From positions 1-64,000 of the forward strand of contig JYOB01000008.1 in the NCBI GenBank assembly GCA_000955795.1: a DNA stretch of 64,000 bases. Reading direction: 5' to 3'. Below, piece by piece: positions 46,721-55,316 of this stretch. A program made the position numbers and the translations under genes. Within the stretch, counting starts at the first letter, position 1; each line of letters starts with the position of its first letter. The notes under the pieces are model-generated. The model worked only from the letters and a program-made list of their open reading frames with translations. It made no database searches and had not been told where the DNA came from. This DNA comes from Burkholderiaceae bacterium 26 (lineage in GTDB: Bacteria; Pseudomonadota; Gammaproteobacteria; Burkholderiales; Burkholderiaceae).

Positions 46721-49093
46721 TTAGAAGGGAACCGTCAGCGTTGCACCGATCGTGCGAGGCTGTGCCACGCTGACCAGCGCAGGGCCACCCATCGGAACCA
46801 GGGACGTACCTGCCGCAAGCAATGCACGGCGGTCGAACAGGTTGCGAACGTAGAAAGCGAGGCTGAACTTCTTGAAGTCGAGTCCTGCCTGCAGATCCGT
46901 CATGGCATAGCCCGGCAGGGGATAGTCTGGGCGGCCTGTATTGTTTCCAAAGCCAGCATGGCGACTGCCGACAAACCGTTGACTAACACCTGCGTAGGCT
47001 GGATACCCGTTCACCGCAAACAGGTAGTTGGCCGATAGAGTGGCGGCAACCCGTGCCGAGTTTGGAAGCGGATCGCCCGCGTTGGTGCCCGTGTTGACAT
47101 TGCCCGTGGTCAGCTTCGCGTCGATGAGGGACACGCTCAAACCAAGATTCCAGTGGCGATTCGGACGGAACGCGCTGGCGAGCTCCAACCCTCGAATCCT
47201 TGCATCACCGGCATTGAGCACTTGGTTGACGCCATTGACCGCGCCGAACTGCTGGATGTTCTTCCACTCGATGTCGTACACCGTCATCGCAACCGACATG
47301 CGCTTGTCCAGGAGATCGGCCTTATAGCCGGCCTCGTAGGTCCACAGCGTGTCGGGGCGGAACGTAGGATTCCCAGACGAAGGCAGGCCCGTGACAGGAT
47401 CAACCAGCAGCGCATTCGGTCCGCCAGGGCGATACCCGCTGGCAGCGCGCAGGTAGACGTTGCTGTCTTTCGTCAGCGCATAGTTCGCTGTAAGCATGTA
47501 CGTCTTGCTGGTATCCGATGAGGGGGCGGTGATGGTCTGCGTGGGCCCCGCGAGCGCGCCAAACGTGGTCTGCTGGTACTCCTGGGTGTTGTGTGCCACG
47601 CGGAGGCCGCCTGTCAACGACAGGCGCGGGGTCAGGTGATAAGTCAGATCCCCGTAGGCCGCGTACTCGCTGTAGGTGCTCGGGGCCTCAAGCGCGGACA
47701 AATTGGGGCCGACGGTTCCGTCGGGCAGCGTTGTAATGAGCCCTTGGCTCGCGTCACTGCGCTCGCGCGTGTAGAACACACCCGCAAGCCATTCCAGCGT
47801 CCGGTTACCTGGCGAGGTCAGACGAAATTCCTGCGTGAACTTGTTCGTCGTCGCCATGTTCTTTGCGGCAACGGAACTCACGTTGAGCCCGATGCCATTG
47901 AGCAGCGGAACGTACACCACCGACAAGTCTTGCGGCGCATCAGATCGCATCGACTGGTATGACGTGATCGAATTCGCGCGTGCCCAGCCGAACTCGTACT
48001 CAACCCCGGCGGAATAGAGTTGGACGTTCTGATGAAAGGGCTCCGTCGTAAAGAGCCGCGTTGTCCGATCGCCGTCCACGGGTTGCCCATTTTTGCCATA
48101 GGCGACGTAGTTCGGTGCATTGCGGTTGATGTTCTGCGTCAATGCGGTCAGGCGCAGCGTCAACTGATTCGTGGGCGTCAGAAGAAACGACGCGCGCGCG
48201 CCATAGGTATCGCCGCGGTCAATACGTGAACCCGCCTGTGGCCCTACGGCATCGACATAGCCCGCGTCGTGTTGGCTGAACATCGAAATCCGTGCCGCCG
48301 CCACATCGGTCTTCAACGGAAGATTCAACACGGCGTTGGCTAAGTTATTCACGCCGCCATGCTTGGTGACGGAAAGGCCTGCAGACGCCTGGCCCGAAAA
48401 TTCGCCGGAATCCGGCTCGTTGGTGACGTACTTGAGCAATCCACCCATCGCACCCGCACCGTACAGCGTTCCTTGAGGACCCCGCAGAATTTCGATGTGA
48501 TTGAGGTCCAGCAGGCTCATGTCGAGCGCGAACGTTGCACCCTGCGAGAACACGGTGCTGCCGCCAAATGCCACGTCGTCGACGTACACACCGACGGTCG
48601 GCCCGGTCTGCTCACCTGTCGTCACGCCGCGCATGCTGATTTGCCCAGAGCCGCTGCCACCCGCCGTGTTCAGGTCCACACCGGGTTCCGACGACAGGAA
48701 GTCGGACATGGTCTTTGCGCCGCCTTTCTGCAGCTCTTCTGCCGAGACCACGTTGATCTGCATCGGCACTTCACGCGCTGGCTCCCGGCGGCGCGTTGCG
48801 GTGACCACCACCGTGTTGAGGGTGGCGCCTTCCTTACCCTGCGACACGGAAGTCTCGGCTCCCTGGGCACTCTTCTCAGCCGGGGCCGGCGCGCTTGCAG
48901 GCCCCCCGCCAGGCGCTGCATCCGGGGCCGCAACTTGCACCATGTCTTGTGATGGCTTTACCGTTTGGGCGTGCGCGTACAGCGAAGCCAAGCCAAGCAC
49001 TGGGCCGGCAAACCACGTCACACATCGTCCACCCTGGCGAAACTGCGGCGCGGTTGCATCCGCTCTACGCGCCCTTCGATCGTTCATTTTCAC
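46721..49093 (-). CDS. TonB-dependent outer-membrane receptor
   Basis: About 790 aa. Signal peptide ending near YAHAQ, then a spacer rich in Ala/Pro and the TonB box region LNTVVVTATRRRE, plug domain (about 110-230, with SEPGVDLNTAGGSGSGQISMRGV and EILRGPQGTLYGAGAMGGLL), and a 22-strand barrel ending with aromatic-terminated TLTVPF. GGAGGA sits 7 nt before a GTG at 49093 and 13 nt before an ATG at 49087; either may start, and an ATG at 49180 has no ribosome-binding site. No siderophore-specific mark is evident. The neighbours point to a peptide-type ligand. Confidence 0.9.
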   Translation of the reverse strand: MKMNDRRARRADATAPQFRQGGRCVTWFAGPVLGLASLYAHAQTVKPSQDMVQVAAPDAAPGGGPASAPAPAEKSAQGAETSVSQGKEGATLNTVVVTATRRREPAREVPMQINVVSAEELQKGGAKTMSDFLSSEPGVDLNTAGGSGSGQISMRGVTTGEQTGPTVGVYVDDVAFGGSTVFSQGATFALDMSLLDLNHIEILRGPQGTLYGAGAMGGLLKYVTNEPDSGEFSGQASAGLSVTKHGGVNNLANAVLNLPLKTDVAAARISMFSQHDAGYVDAVGPQAGSRIDRGDTYGARASFLLTPTNQLTLRLTALTQNINRNAPNYVAYGKNGQPVDGDRTTRLFTTEPFHQNVQLYSAGVEYEFGWARANSITSYQSMRSDAPQDLSVVYVPLLNGIGLNVSSVAAKNMATTNKFTQEFRLTSPGNRTLEWLAGVFYTRERSDASQGLITTLPDGTVGPNLSALEAPSTYSEYAAYGDLTYHLTPRLSLTGGLRVAHNTQEYQQTTFGALAGPTQTITAPSSDTSKTYMLTANYALTKDSNVYLRAASGYRPGGPNALLVDPVTGLPSSGNPTFRPDTLWTYEAGYKADLLDKRMSVAMTVYDIEWKNIQQFGAVNGVNQVLNAGDARIRGLELASAFRPNRHWNLGLSVSLIDAKLTTGNVNTGTNAGDPLPNSARVAATLSANYLFAVNGYPAYAGVSQRFVGSRHAGFGNNTGRPDYPLPGYAMTDLQAGLDFKKFSLAFYVRNLFDRRALLAAGTSLVPMGGPALVSVAQPRTIGATLTVPF

Positions 49094-49251
49094 TGTCGTC
49101 TCCTCCGAGTTTTCCGCTTTCTGATTGCGGTGTTCAAAGCTCTGTTTCACTTCGCAACTCATCGGCAACGGTAAGTGCATGGCATTTCTGTTTCGTGTGT
49201 ACTTTGTATCGCGCTTGAAACACGCGAGGGCGAGGCGTCGTCCTCAGCATG

Positions 49252-49270
49252 CATTGTTTCAACAATGAAA
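49252..49270. promoter_or_regulatory. Palindromic operator candidate between receptor and kinase
   Basis: Overlapping inverted repeats: CATTGTT-TC-AACAATG (49252-49267) and TTTCA-ACAA-TGAAA (49257-49270). The second has the same form as the core of the palindrome at 36573-36596. A 10-nt word ACAAAGTCGA also occurs both just right of this site and near 36755, upstream of tonB. Located in the 260-bp divergent region between receptor and histidine kinase. Confidence 0.5.
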
Positions 49271-49355
49271 TGGAATACAAACAAAGTCGATACAGTCGCG
49301 CGCGATAATCCCACTATGCTGATTTCTATTCGTATTCGACGTACCTAGGACGCAT

Positions 49356-50348
49356 ATGCCCAAGCCATCATTTGATTCCGCGTTCTATCGTTTGCTGTTC
49401 GTGATGCTGGCGATGGTGCTGATGACGCAGGCCTGCGCAGGTCTCGTCTTGTGGTGGTTCTACAGCGCCGCAGTGTTCAAGGCGCCTCCGGGCATGAGCG
49501 TTCCGCTACAGCTATTTCTGGCCGTGCTGATCCAACTGGTGCCGCTATTGATCTCGTCCTGGATCGGCGCGCGCATGCTCGCGGCACCGTTTCGTTCACT
49601 GGCCCAAGGGGCTGCCGAATTGGCGAACAACATCGACGCATCGCCCGTCCAGGAAGCCGGCCCGATCGAAGCGCGGCAGGCGGCACAGGTTTTCAACTCG
49701 ATGCAAGCGGCGATACGGCGCCAGATGAGTGAGCGAAACCGATTCCTTGCCGCTGTCTCGCATGATTTGCGCACCCCTTTGACGCGTATGCGGCTGCGCC
49801 TTCGCACGCTGGAAGATCGGGAGTTGAATGACAGACTCCAAAGCGACATCGACGAGATGACGCAATTGCTGGACGCCACGTTGTCGTTCTTGCGAAACGC
49901 TGAAGTCGTTGAAGCCTTCAGCCCTGTCGATATCGACGCTCTGGTGGATGCGATTGCGGAGGATGCAGCCGAACGCGGGCAGCGTGTCAACGTCAGCGGC
50001 GAGATACGCGCGGTGATGGCGCAACCGCTTGGTTTGAAGCGATGCCTGACGAATCTGGTGGCCAACGCCATCCGATACGGAGAGGAGGCGCATATTCATC
50101 TGACTGACGGACCCTCGTTTATCTGCATTGATGTCGCCGATCGTGGCCCGGGTATCCCCGAAGCGCAGTTGTCACGCGTGCTTGAACCGTTCTACCGGCT
50201 TGAAAGCTCGCGCAACAAGGACACTGGCGGCACGGGCCTCGGACTGGCCATCGCGAGCGACATCGTCAAGCGGCACAATGGATCGCTTGAGCTGCGCAAC
50301 GATCCGGCCGGAGGACTGGTAGCGACGGTGAGACTGCCGCGGCGGTAG
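49356..50348 (+). CDS. EnvZ-like sensor histidine kinase, orphan
   Basis: 330 aa. Two membrane helices (about 11-36 and 49-70) separated by only about a dozen periplasmic residues, a HAMP domain (about 70-122), H-box AAVSHDLRTPLTRMRLR with the phosphorylated His, then N-box NLVANAIRYG, DRGPGIPE and GGTGLGLAIA of the ATPase domain. The near absence of a periplasmic sensing domain suggests signal detection in the membrane or through a partner. No regulator gene is beside it; the OmpR-type regulator at 35771-36481 is the natural partner. Confidence 0.92.
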   Translation: MPKPSFDSAFYRLLFVMLAMVLMTQACAGLVLWWFYSAAVFKAPPGMSVPLQLFLAVLIQLVPLLISSWIGARMLAAPFRSLAQGAAELANNIDASPVQEAGPIEARQAAQVFNSMQAAIRRQMSERNRFLAAVSHDLRTPLTRMRLRLRTLEDRELNDRLQSDIDEMTQLLDATLSFLRNAEVVEAFSPVDIDALVDAIAEDAAERGQRVNVSGEIRAVMAQPLGLKRCLTNLVANAIRYGEEAHIHLTDGPSFICIDVADRGPGIPEAQLSRVLEPFYRLESSRNKDTGGTGLGLAIASDIVKRHNGSLELRNDPAGGLVATVRLPRR

Positions 50349-50476
50349 CCCGCGCCGCCGCCGTGTTGCCTGCGGCCGCGCTCTCGTTTCGAGCCCGATA
50401 CAGAGTGCTCACAAACTAGCAACAGCGTGTGCCTACAGTGAGGTTTCGATTTTCACGCCCTCTCGTAGGATTCACG

Positions 50477-51937
50477 ATGAAACTATTCACCGCTCAGCTT
50501 GCGACCGAAACGAATACGTTCGCGCCCTGCCCCACTGGCTGGGGCGGCTTTGAGGAATCGGGCATCTTCCATGGCGACGCAAGCCTGCGAGCCCCGCAAG
50601 GCATGGGGTTCGCCCTTGCCGAAGTGCGGCGGCTTGCGGAACGCGACGGGCATGAGATCGTCGAGGGCATTTGCGCAGAGGCGCAACCATCGGGCCCCAC
50701 GATTCGCGCGGTCTATGAATCGCTGCGGGACGAGATCCTAGGCAAGATCGAAGCAGCGCAGCCGCTTGGCGGCGTGCTCCTGGTGCTGCACGGCGCGATG
50801 GTGGCCGAGGGATACGACGACTGTGAAGGCGATCTGCTATCTCGAGTGCGAGCCATTGTCGGCCCCGAAGTGCCGATTGCCGCCACACTCGATCCGCACT
50901 GCCATTTCACGGAGCGCATGCGGCGCTCGGCAGACATCCTGATCGCCTACAAGGAGTATCCGCACACCGACCCCATCGATCGTTTGCGTGAAGCGTATCA
51001 ACTGCTGCTCGACACCGCGGCGGGCAAGATCCGCCCCACGACAGGTGTGTACGACTGCCGCATGGTTGGGGCCTGGCACACCACGAGTGAGCCCATGGCG
51101 ACGTTCGTGCGGCGCATGAAATCACTTGAAGGACGGGACGGCGTGTTGTCCGTGTCGCTCGGGCATGGGTTCCCATGGGGCGATGTTCCGGAGGCCGGCG
51201 CAAAGTTTTGGGTGGTGACCGACAACAACCTCGCCGATGCAGCGGCGCTGGCCACGCAGCTTGGCCACGAATTCTGGGCCCTGCGCGAAGCCACGCGGCC
51301 TGCATGGCTCGACGTCGATACCGGGCTGGACCGCGCCCTCGAGGTCGGCGGCGGCCCCGTCGTGATCGGCGACGTTGCCGACAATCCAGGCGGCGGGGCG
51401 CCAGGAGACAACACGGTCATCCTGCGCCGGATTATCGAGCGGAAGATTGCAAACGTCGCCATCGGGTGCTTCTGGGATCTCGGTGCGATCCAGATCTGTC
51501 ACGACGCCGGCGTGGGTGCAACCTTCGATCTGCGCTTGGGTGGCAAATGTGGCGTAGCCTCGGCCGATCCGCTGGACCTTCGCGTGACGGTGCGGGCGCT
51601 GACCGACCAACATACGCAAAGCATCTCGGGATTGACCATTCCATTTGGGCGAGCCGTTTGGCTCGAGGCCGCCAATGGTGTCGATATCGTTCTGGCCTCG
51701 GTACGCAACCAAGTGGTTGGCGTCGACGCGTTCACGGGTCTGGGGATCGATTTTGAAAGCAAGCGGCTGGTTGTCGTGAAATCAACCCAGCACTTTCAAG
51801 CCGAGTTCGCCCCGCGCGCCAAGGCGATCTTCCATATCGCAGCGCCAGGGGCTGTCACACCGAGCTTCGCCGATCTGAACTATCGGCGTCGCGATCTCAA
51901 CTATTGGCCCCGCGTGTCGAACCCTTTCGAGGCATAA
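50477..51937 (+). CDS. MlrC-type M81 metallopeptidase
   Basis: 486 aa, family length. N-terminal MlrC domain with QLATETNTFAP, VLLVLHGAMVAEG, a DCEGD segment, TLDPHCHFTERM (139-149) and YPHTDP, which include the expected metal ligands; the C-terminal domain begins near 290 with VIGDVADNPGGGAPGDNT. MlrC cleaves the linear tetrapeptide and monomer products of microcystin; most homologues have unknown substrates. No signal peptide. I start at the ATG 50477 (TAGGATTCACG upstream). It follows the kinase by 128 bp on the same strand and seems to be the right end of the peptide block. Confidence 0.88.
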   Translation: MKLFTAQLATETNTFAPCPTGWGGFEESGIFHGDASLRAPQGMGFALAEVRRLAERDGHEIVEGICAEAQPSGPTIRAVYESLRDEILGKIEAAQPLGGVLLVLHGAMVAEGYDDCEGDLLSRVRAIVGPEVPIAATLDPHCHFTERMRRSADILIAYKEYPHTDPIDRLREAYQLLLDTAAGKIRPTTGVYDCRMVGAWHTTSEPMATFVRRMKSLEGRDGVLSVSLGHGFPWGDVPEAGAKFWVVTDNNLADAAALATQLGHEFWALREATRPAWLDVDTGLDRALEVGGGPVVIGDVADNPGGGAPGDNTVILRRIIERKIANVAIGCFWDLGAIQICHDAGVGATFDLRLGGKCGVASADPLDLRVTVRALTDQHTQSISGLTIPFGRAVWLEAANGVDIVLASVRNQVVGVDAFTGLGIDFESKRLVVVKSTQHFQAEFAPRAKAIFHIAAPGAVTPSFADLNYRRRDLNYWPRVSNPFEA

Positions 51938-52330
51938 GCCCGCGAACCGGGCATTTTCAAATCTGCGGCCTTGAAGCGGCCACGCCTTGCTGCTGTCCGG
52001 ACAAATTCCCTTTGATGCCGATAACAAGCGTGAGTGCTTAGCAAATCAATTTAGCCCGCCCCGTGCCAGTGGCGCGCAGCAAAAGATACCCCTGCATTTC
52101 AGCGTCGACACCATCGAGACGCTATATGAATTGGGGTTGTTCTCAGCCACAAGCTGGAAACAGCCCCGTTCCCTTAAACCCGTTCGAACAGAGCGCTTGG
52201 GGAGCGCAGGCGTGCGCCAAGGCCGTGGCCGCATGGTTTGCCGTCGCGCTGGCGTCAACGTATCCGCCCCCCCAGGACACAGGCAACGCGTCAGTGCAAT
52301 CCGACGCGATCCGCCGTGAGGGCTCAGAGA
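51938..52330. other. Intergenic region without clear genes
   Basis: About 390 bp. Overlapping frames in several registers (for example 52063-52392) show no domain and no ribosome-binding site. Possibly debris of a lost gene; I see nothing definite. Confidence 0.35.
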
Positions 52331-52534
52331 CTACGGATTGCGTTTTTGAGTCAGCGTGGCCGTCCCGACTTTGGGGCGGGTCGCATAGCTGACGCCGTGC
52401 TGCTCCAGGTAGTCGCGAATCAACTGTCGCACCACTTGCGACGGCGTCTGATCTTGCGCCGCGCACAACTTCTCGAAGGACTTCTTCTTCACCGGATCGA
52501 TCAACACGGTGAGACGCGCGGTCTTGGATTCCAT
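52331..52534 (-). CDS. Ribbon-helix-helix (CopG-type) DNA-binding protein
   Basis: 67 aa from the ATG at 52534 (an ATG at 52546 is also in frame). ARLTVLIDPVKKKSFEKLCAAQDQTPSQVVRQLIRDYLEQHG forms the beta strand and two helices of the MetJ/Arc/CopG fold. No toxin partner is adjacent, so it is either an orphan antitoxin or an autonomous repressor. Its promoter region carries TATCAT/ATGATA palindromes expected for such a regulator. Confidence 0.8.
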   Translation of the reverse strand: MESKTARLTVLIDPVKKKSFEKLCAAQDQTPSQVVRQLIRDYLEQHGVSYATRPKVGTATLTQKRNP

Positions 52535-52540
52535 GTGGAG

Positions 52541-52567
52541 TATCATTGTATGATAATGTCATTATCA
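52541..52567. promoter_or_regulatory. Overlapping palindromes, probable RHH operator
   Basis: TATCAT-TGT-ATGATA (52541-52555) overlaps TGATAATG-T-CATTATCA (52551-52567); both are perfect inverted repeats in an AT-rich patch inside GC-rich DNA, immediately before the RHH gene. A third half-site follows at about 52563. Confidence 0.65.
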
Positions 52568-52687
52568 TTATATACAACCATTCACCAAAGCACAGCCTGA
52601 GACGCGCGCTAGGTGCTCCGCCCCCAATTCGCGGTGCAGCCAGGCGACCGCGAGCCTGTTTGGAATTCACCGTTTATTGAGGATGCA

Positions 52688-52939
52688 GTGGTAGAAGCGA
52701 CGATCGAGATGACCTGCCGCGTTGGTCTGCAAGGCAGTGGATCTGCGCGGCTGGTACATGCCGCCAGCCAGTTCGATTGCGACATCCTGCTCGTCTGCAA
52801 CGAGCGCACGGCGAACGCCAAGAATGTCATGGAGGTCATGCGGCTCCCCGCCCGCGCGGGCGCCAAGGTAATGATCCAGGCCGTTGGTCGGGATGACGCC
52901 GCCGCAGTGAAAGTCATTGCAGCGCTGCTGAGCGCCTGA
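52688..52939 (+). CDS. HPr-like protein lacking the phosphorylation residues
   Basis: 83 aa from a GTG at 52688 (GAGG upstream), the normal HPr length. The HPr fold is recognisable (VEATIEMTCRVGL, LVHAASQFDCDILLVCN, NAKNVMEVMRLPARAGAKVMIQAVGRDDAAAVKVIAALL). The active-site segment that reads GLHxRP in HPr is GLQGSG here, so His15 and Arg17 are absent, and the regulatory Ser46 position (AKS) is Asn. It cannot carry phosphate by the usual mechanism and may be a regulatory or vestigial paralogue. A longer frame begins at 52613. Confidence 0.75.
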   Translation: MVEATIEMTCRVGLQGSGSARLVHAASQFDCDILLVCNERTANAKNVMEVMRLPARAGAKVMIQAVGRDDAAAVKVIAALLSA

Positions 52940-52978
52940 CTCATTCATACGAACGCTTGATCAAGATCGGCAATTGAT

Positions 52979-53824
52979 ATGTCCTACGGCTCCCTTGACG
53001 CCTATGTGAAGTTTCTCGCCGAAGCCCCTAACGACGGGACGCCAACGCTGCTGGAAACTGCGCACGAACTGTCGCTCCATTTTGACGTGCATGGGGTACA
53101 GAGCCTCATGTCAAGGCGCGACCCAAACAAGTTGGTGCTCGGCTATACCCGAACGATGATGAGCTTTCTGCTCCTGCAGCCGGCGCCTGCCCGGATCTCC
53201 ATGATCGGCTTGGGCGGCGGCTCGTTGGCCAAGTACTGTTACCACCATCTTCCCAATACCAAGGTGGTGGCAATCGAGATCGACCCTGCTGTAATCGCTT
53301 TGCGCGATACGTTCCACATTCCTCGCGACGACGACCGCTTCGAAGTGATCTGCGCGGACGGTGCCGAGTATGTCAAAGGACAGGATGCACGACCCGATGT
53401 GATTCTGGTCGACGGATTCCTGGCGCATGGCATGGCCGCGCAACTGGGGACTGCAGACTTTTACGCTGCCTGTTACGCGCGCCTTGCCGACGATGGCGTA
53501 CTGGTTGCCAACTTCCTGGAGAGCGATCGCGATATCCCGTTCTACCTTGAAGAGTTGCACTCGGTATTCGGCGAGTCGTTCTCCGTTTCGACCTCCGAGG
53601 ACAGCTGCAACTACACGTTGTTCGCTTGGAAGGGGTCGTGGAAACTTCCGGCGCTGGACACGCTGCTCACGCGTGCGCGCACGCTGGAGATGGAGCACGC
53701 TCTGAACTTGCGCTTGGCTGCGCGCCGCCTGAAGCAAAGCAAACGGCTCGCGTCGGACCTCGAATTCTGGCAAGAGCGGGCGAGCTGGCAGCGCGGCGGC
53801 GGACGCCAAACCGACCAGAGCTGA
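52979..53824 (+). CDS. Spermidine-synthase-like methyltransferase-fold protein
   Basis: 281 aa. Rossmann domain with nucleotide motif MIGLGGGSLAKYCYHHLP, acidic ribose-binding VVAIEIDP and a catalytic-region VILVDGFL. The full polyamine-synthase N-terminal domain is shortened. Such SpeE-like proteins without a partner SpeD are common and often uncharacterised; polyamine or methyl transfer is uncertain. Confidence 0.75.
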   Translation: MSYGSLDAYVKFLAEAPNDGTPTLLETAHELSLHFDVHGVQSLMSRRDPNKLVLGYTRTMMSFLLLQPAPARISMIGLGGGSLAKYCYHHLPNTKVVAIEIDPAVIALRDTFHIPRDDDRFEVICADGAEYVKGQDARPDVILVDGFLAHGMAAQLGTADFYAACYARLADDGVLVANFLESDRDIPFYLEELHSVFGESFSVSTSEDSCNYTLFAWKGSWKLPALDTLLTRARTLEMEHALNLRLAARRLKQSKRLASDLEFWQERASWQRGGGRQTDQS

Positions 53825-53923
53825 AAGCCCTTGCCACGGAAGTGACCACGCCCATTCGCATATGCCGGGGATCGTGTCCACGATGGACGACGACCTTGCG
53901 CTCAGCTACGCCTAACTACACCG

Positions 53924-54271
53924 ATGCATAGCCAAAAAATCAGGTTTCTTCGCTCACGAATTCCCACATTCGAGTGCATTCCGGGATGTCACGATTGTTG
54001 TGGACCCGTGACAACCTCAACGGAGGAGATGTCGAGGCTTCCCGTTAAGAGCGATGCCGAGCGCGACACTGCGCTGGCAAACCTAAGTTGCCCTCATCTT
54101 GATGCCAAGGGATGCAGCGTGTATTTGGAGCGCCCGTTGATTTGTCGCTTGTTTGGTACGACTCCAAGGCTTGCCTGCCCGCACGGAAGGCGGCCGGACG
54201 AAATGATCGATCCGAAAATCGAACAAGAGATTCAGCGCTTCTTTCTTGAGGTGCGTCACGTGCTGGTCTGA
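53924..54271 (+). CDS. YkgJ-family cysteine cluster protein
   Basis: 115 aa. Cysteines in the pattern PGCHDCCGPV, CPHLDAKGCSVYLERPLICRLFG and ACPHG are those of the YkgJ/UPF0153 zinc or iron-binding family. Small soluble protein of unknown role. Confidence 0.8.
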   Translation: MHSQKIRFLRSRIPTFECIPGCHDCCGPVTTSTEEMSRLPVKSDAERDTALANLSCPHLDAKGCSVYLERPLICRLFGTTPRLACPHGRRPDEMIDPKIEQEIQRFFLEVRHVLV

Positions 54272-54389
54272 GGCAACACCCGAGAGCCGTCGGGAATGGC
54301 GTTGTTCGAACTCTCCCGGTGGTAGTCCGTTACCCCAGGTCGGGAGGGCTTGTCGTAAGCCCCAAAAAAAAAACAGGAGTCGGTTGCGA

Positions 54390-55316
54390 TTAAACCGGCA
54401 CATCCACCGGATCCACGTGGGTCATCAAGTTGAGCACGTCGCGGCGTTCCATCACGCGGCGGCGAGCCTCCAGTGCGATGTTGTGGCCCTCGCGCACACT
54501 GGCGCGGGCATCGACTTCAAGGTGAGCGTCCACCAGGATCATGTCGCCCATGCGGCGTGTCTTGACGTCGTGTACGCCAAGCACCCCTGGCGTTGCAAGC
54601 ATGGCTTGGTGGATCGCCTCCACAGTCTCCTCATCGACGGCGCGATCCATCAGGTCGTGCAGGGCCTCCCGGCCGAACTGCCACCCCATGCGGGTCACCA
54701 TCAGGCCCACGATAAGCGCCGCCACGGGGTCGAGCAGGCGATACCCCAGCACGTTGCCCACAATGCCAAGCGCCACCACCAGCGACGATGCGGCATCCGA
54801 ACGCGCATGCCAGGCGTTGGCGACCAGCATGCTCGAACGCACCCTTTCGGCCACCGCCAGCATGTAGCGGAACAGCAGCTCTTTGGCGGCCAGGGCGCCC
54901 AGCGCGACCCATAGGCCAATCAGCCGCACCGGCTGGATCGCCTCGACGTGCTCCAGCTTAACCACCGCGTTCCAGAGCATGCCCACACCCACCGCGAGCA
55001 GGAGCAGACCGAGCACGAGCGAAGCGGCATTCTCGAAGCGTTGATGACCGTAGTGGTGAGTCTGATCCGGCCCCTTCTGGCTATGGTGGCTGGCAAACAG
55101 CACCACAAAGTCCGCGATCAGGTCTGACAAGGAGTGGATGGCGTCGGCAATCAGCGCCTGGGAGCCAGCCAGCACGCCAGCGGCCACCTGCGCGACCGTC
55201 AGCCCAAGATTGACCGCCACGCTCACAAGGGTGCTGCGCCGGGCGGCGGCCTGCTTGACCACGCTGTCGTCAGAATCGGCAGCGATCTCAAGATCGATTT
55301 CTTTTGTCTGTTGCAT
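54390..55316 (-). CDS. CDF-family cation efflux transporter
   Basis: 308 aa. Six membrane helices; metal-site segments DAIHSLSD (helix 2) and HARSD (helix 5), with a HHYGHQRFE motif, then a cytoplasmic C-terminal domain (about 215-300). The DxxxD pattern in helices 2 and 5 fits the Zn/Fe or Mn-type cation diffusion facilitators. Exports divalent metal using the proton gradient. A possible 45-codon frame at 55350-55487 lies just upstream without a ribosome-binding site, so I do not call it. Confidence 0.9.
   Translation of the reverse strand: MQQTKEIDLEIAADSDDSVVKQAAARRSTLVSVAVNLGLTVAQVAAGVLAGSQALIADAIHSLSDLIADFVVLFASHHSQKGPDQTHHYGHQRFENAASLVLGLLLLAVGVGMLWNAVVKLEHVEAIQPVRLIGLWVALGALAAKELLFRYMLAVAERVRSSMLVANAWHARSDAASSLVVALGIVGNVLGYRLLDPVAALIVGLMVTRMGWQFGREALHDLMDRAVDEETVEAIHQAMLATPGVLGVHDVKTRRMGDMILVDAHLEVDARASVREGHNIALEARRRVMERRDVLNLMTHVDPVDVPV

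Noticed and set aside
52046-52330. Gene fragment right of the M81 peptidase
   Set aside because: Several overlapping frames, none with codon usage or motifs that I can support.
54350-54375. Terminator downstream of the YkgJ-type gene
   Set aside because: GGGCTT / AAGCCC hairpin is followed by A10, not T, on the plus strand; on the minus strand the T-run precedes the stem, so it cannot work as a standard terminator.
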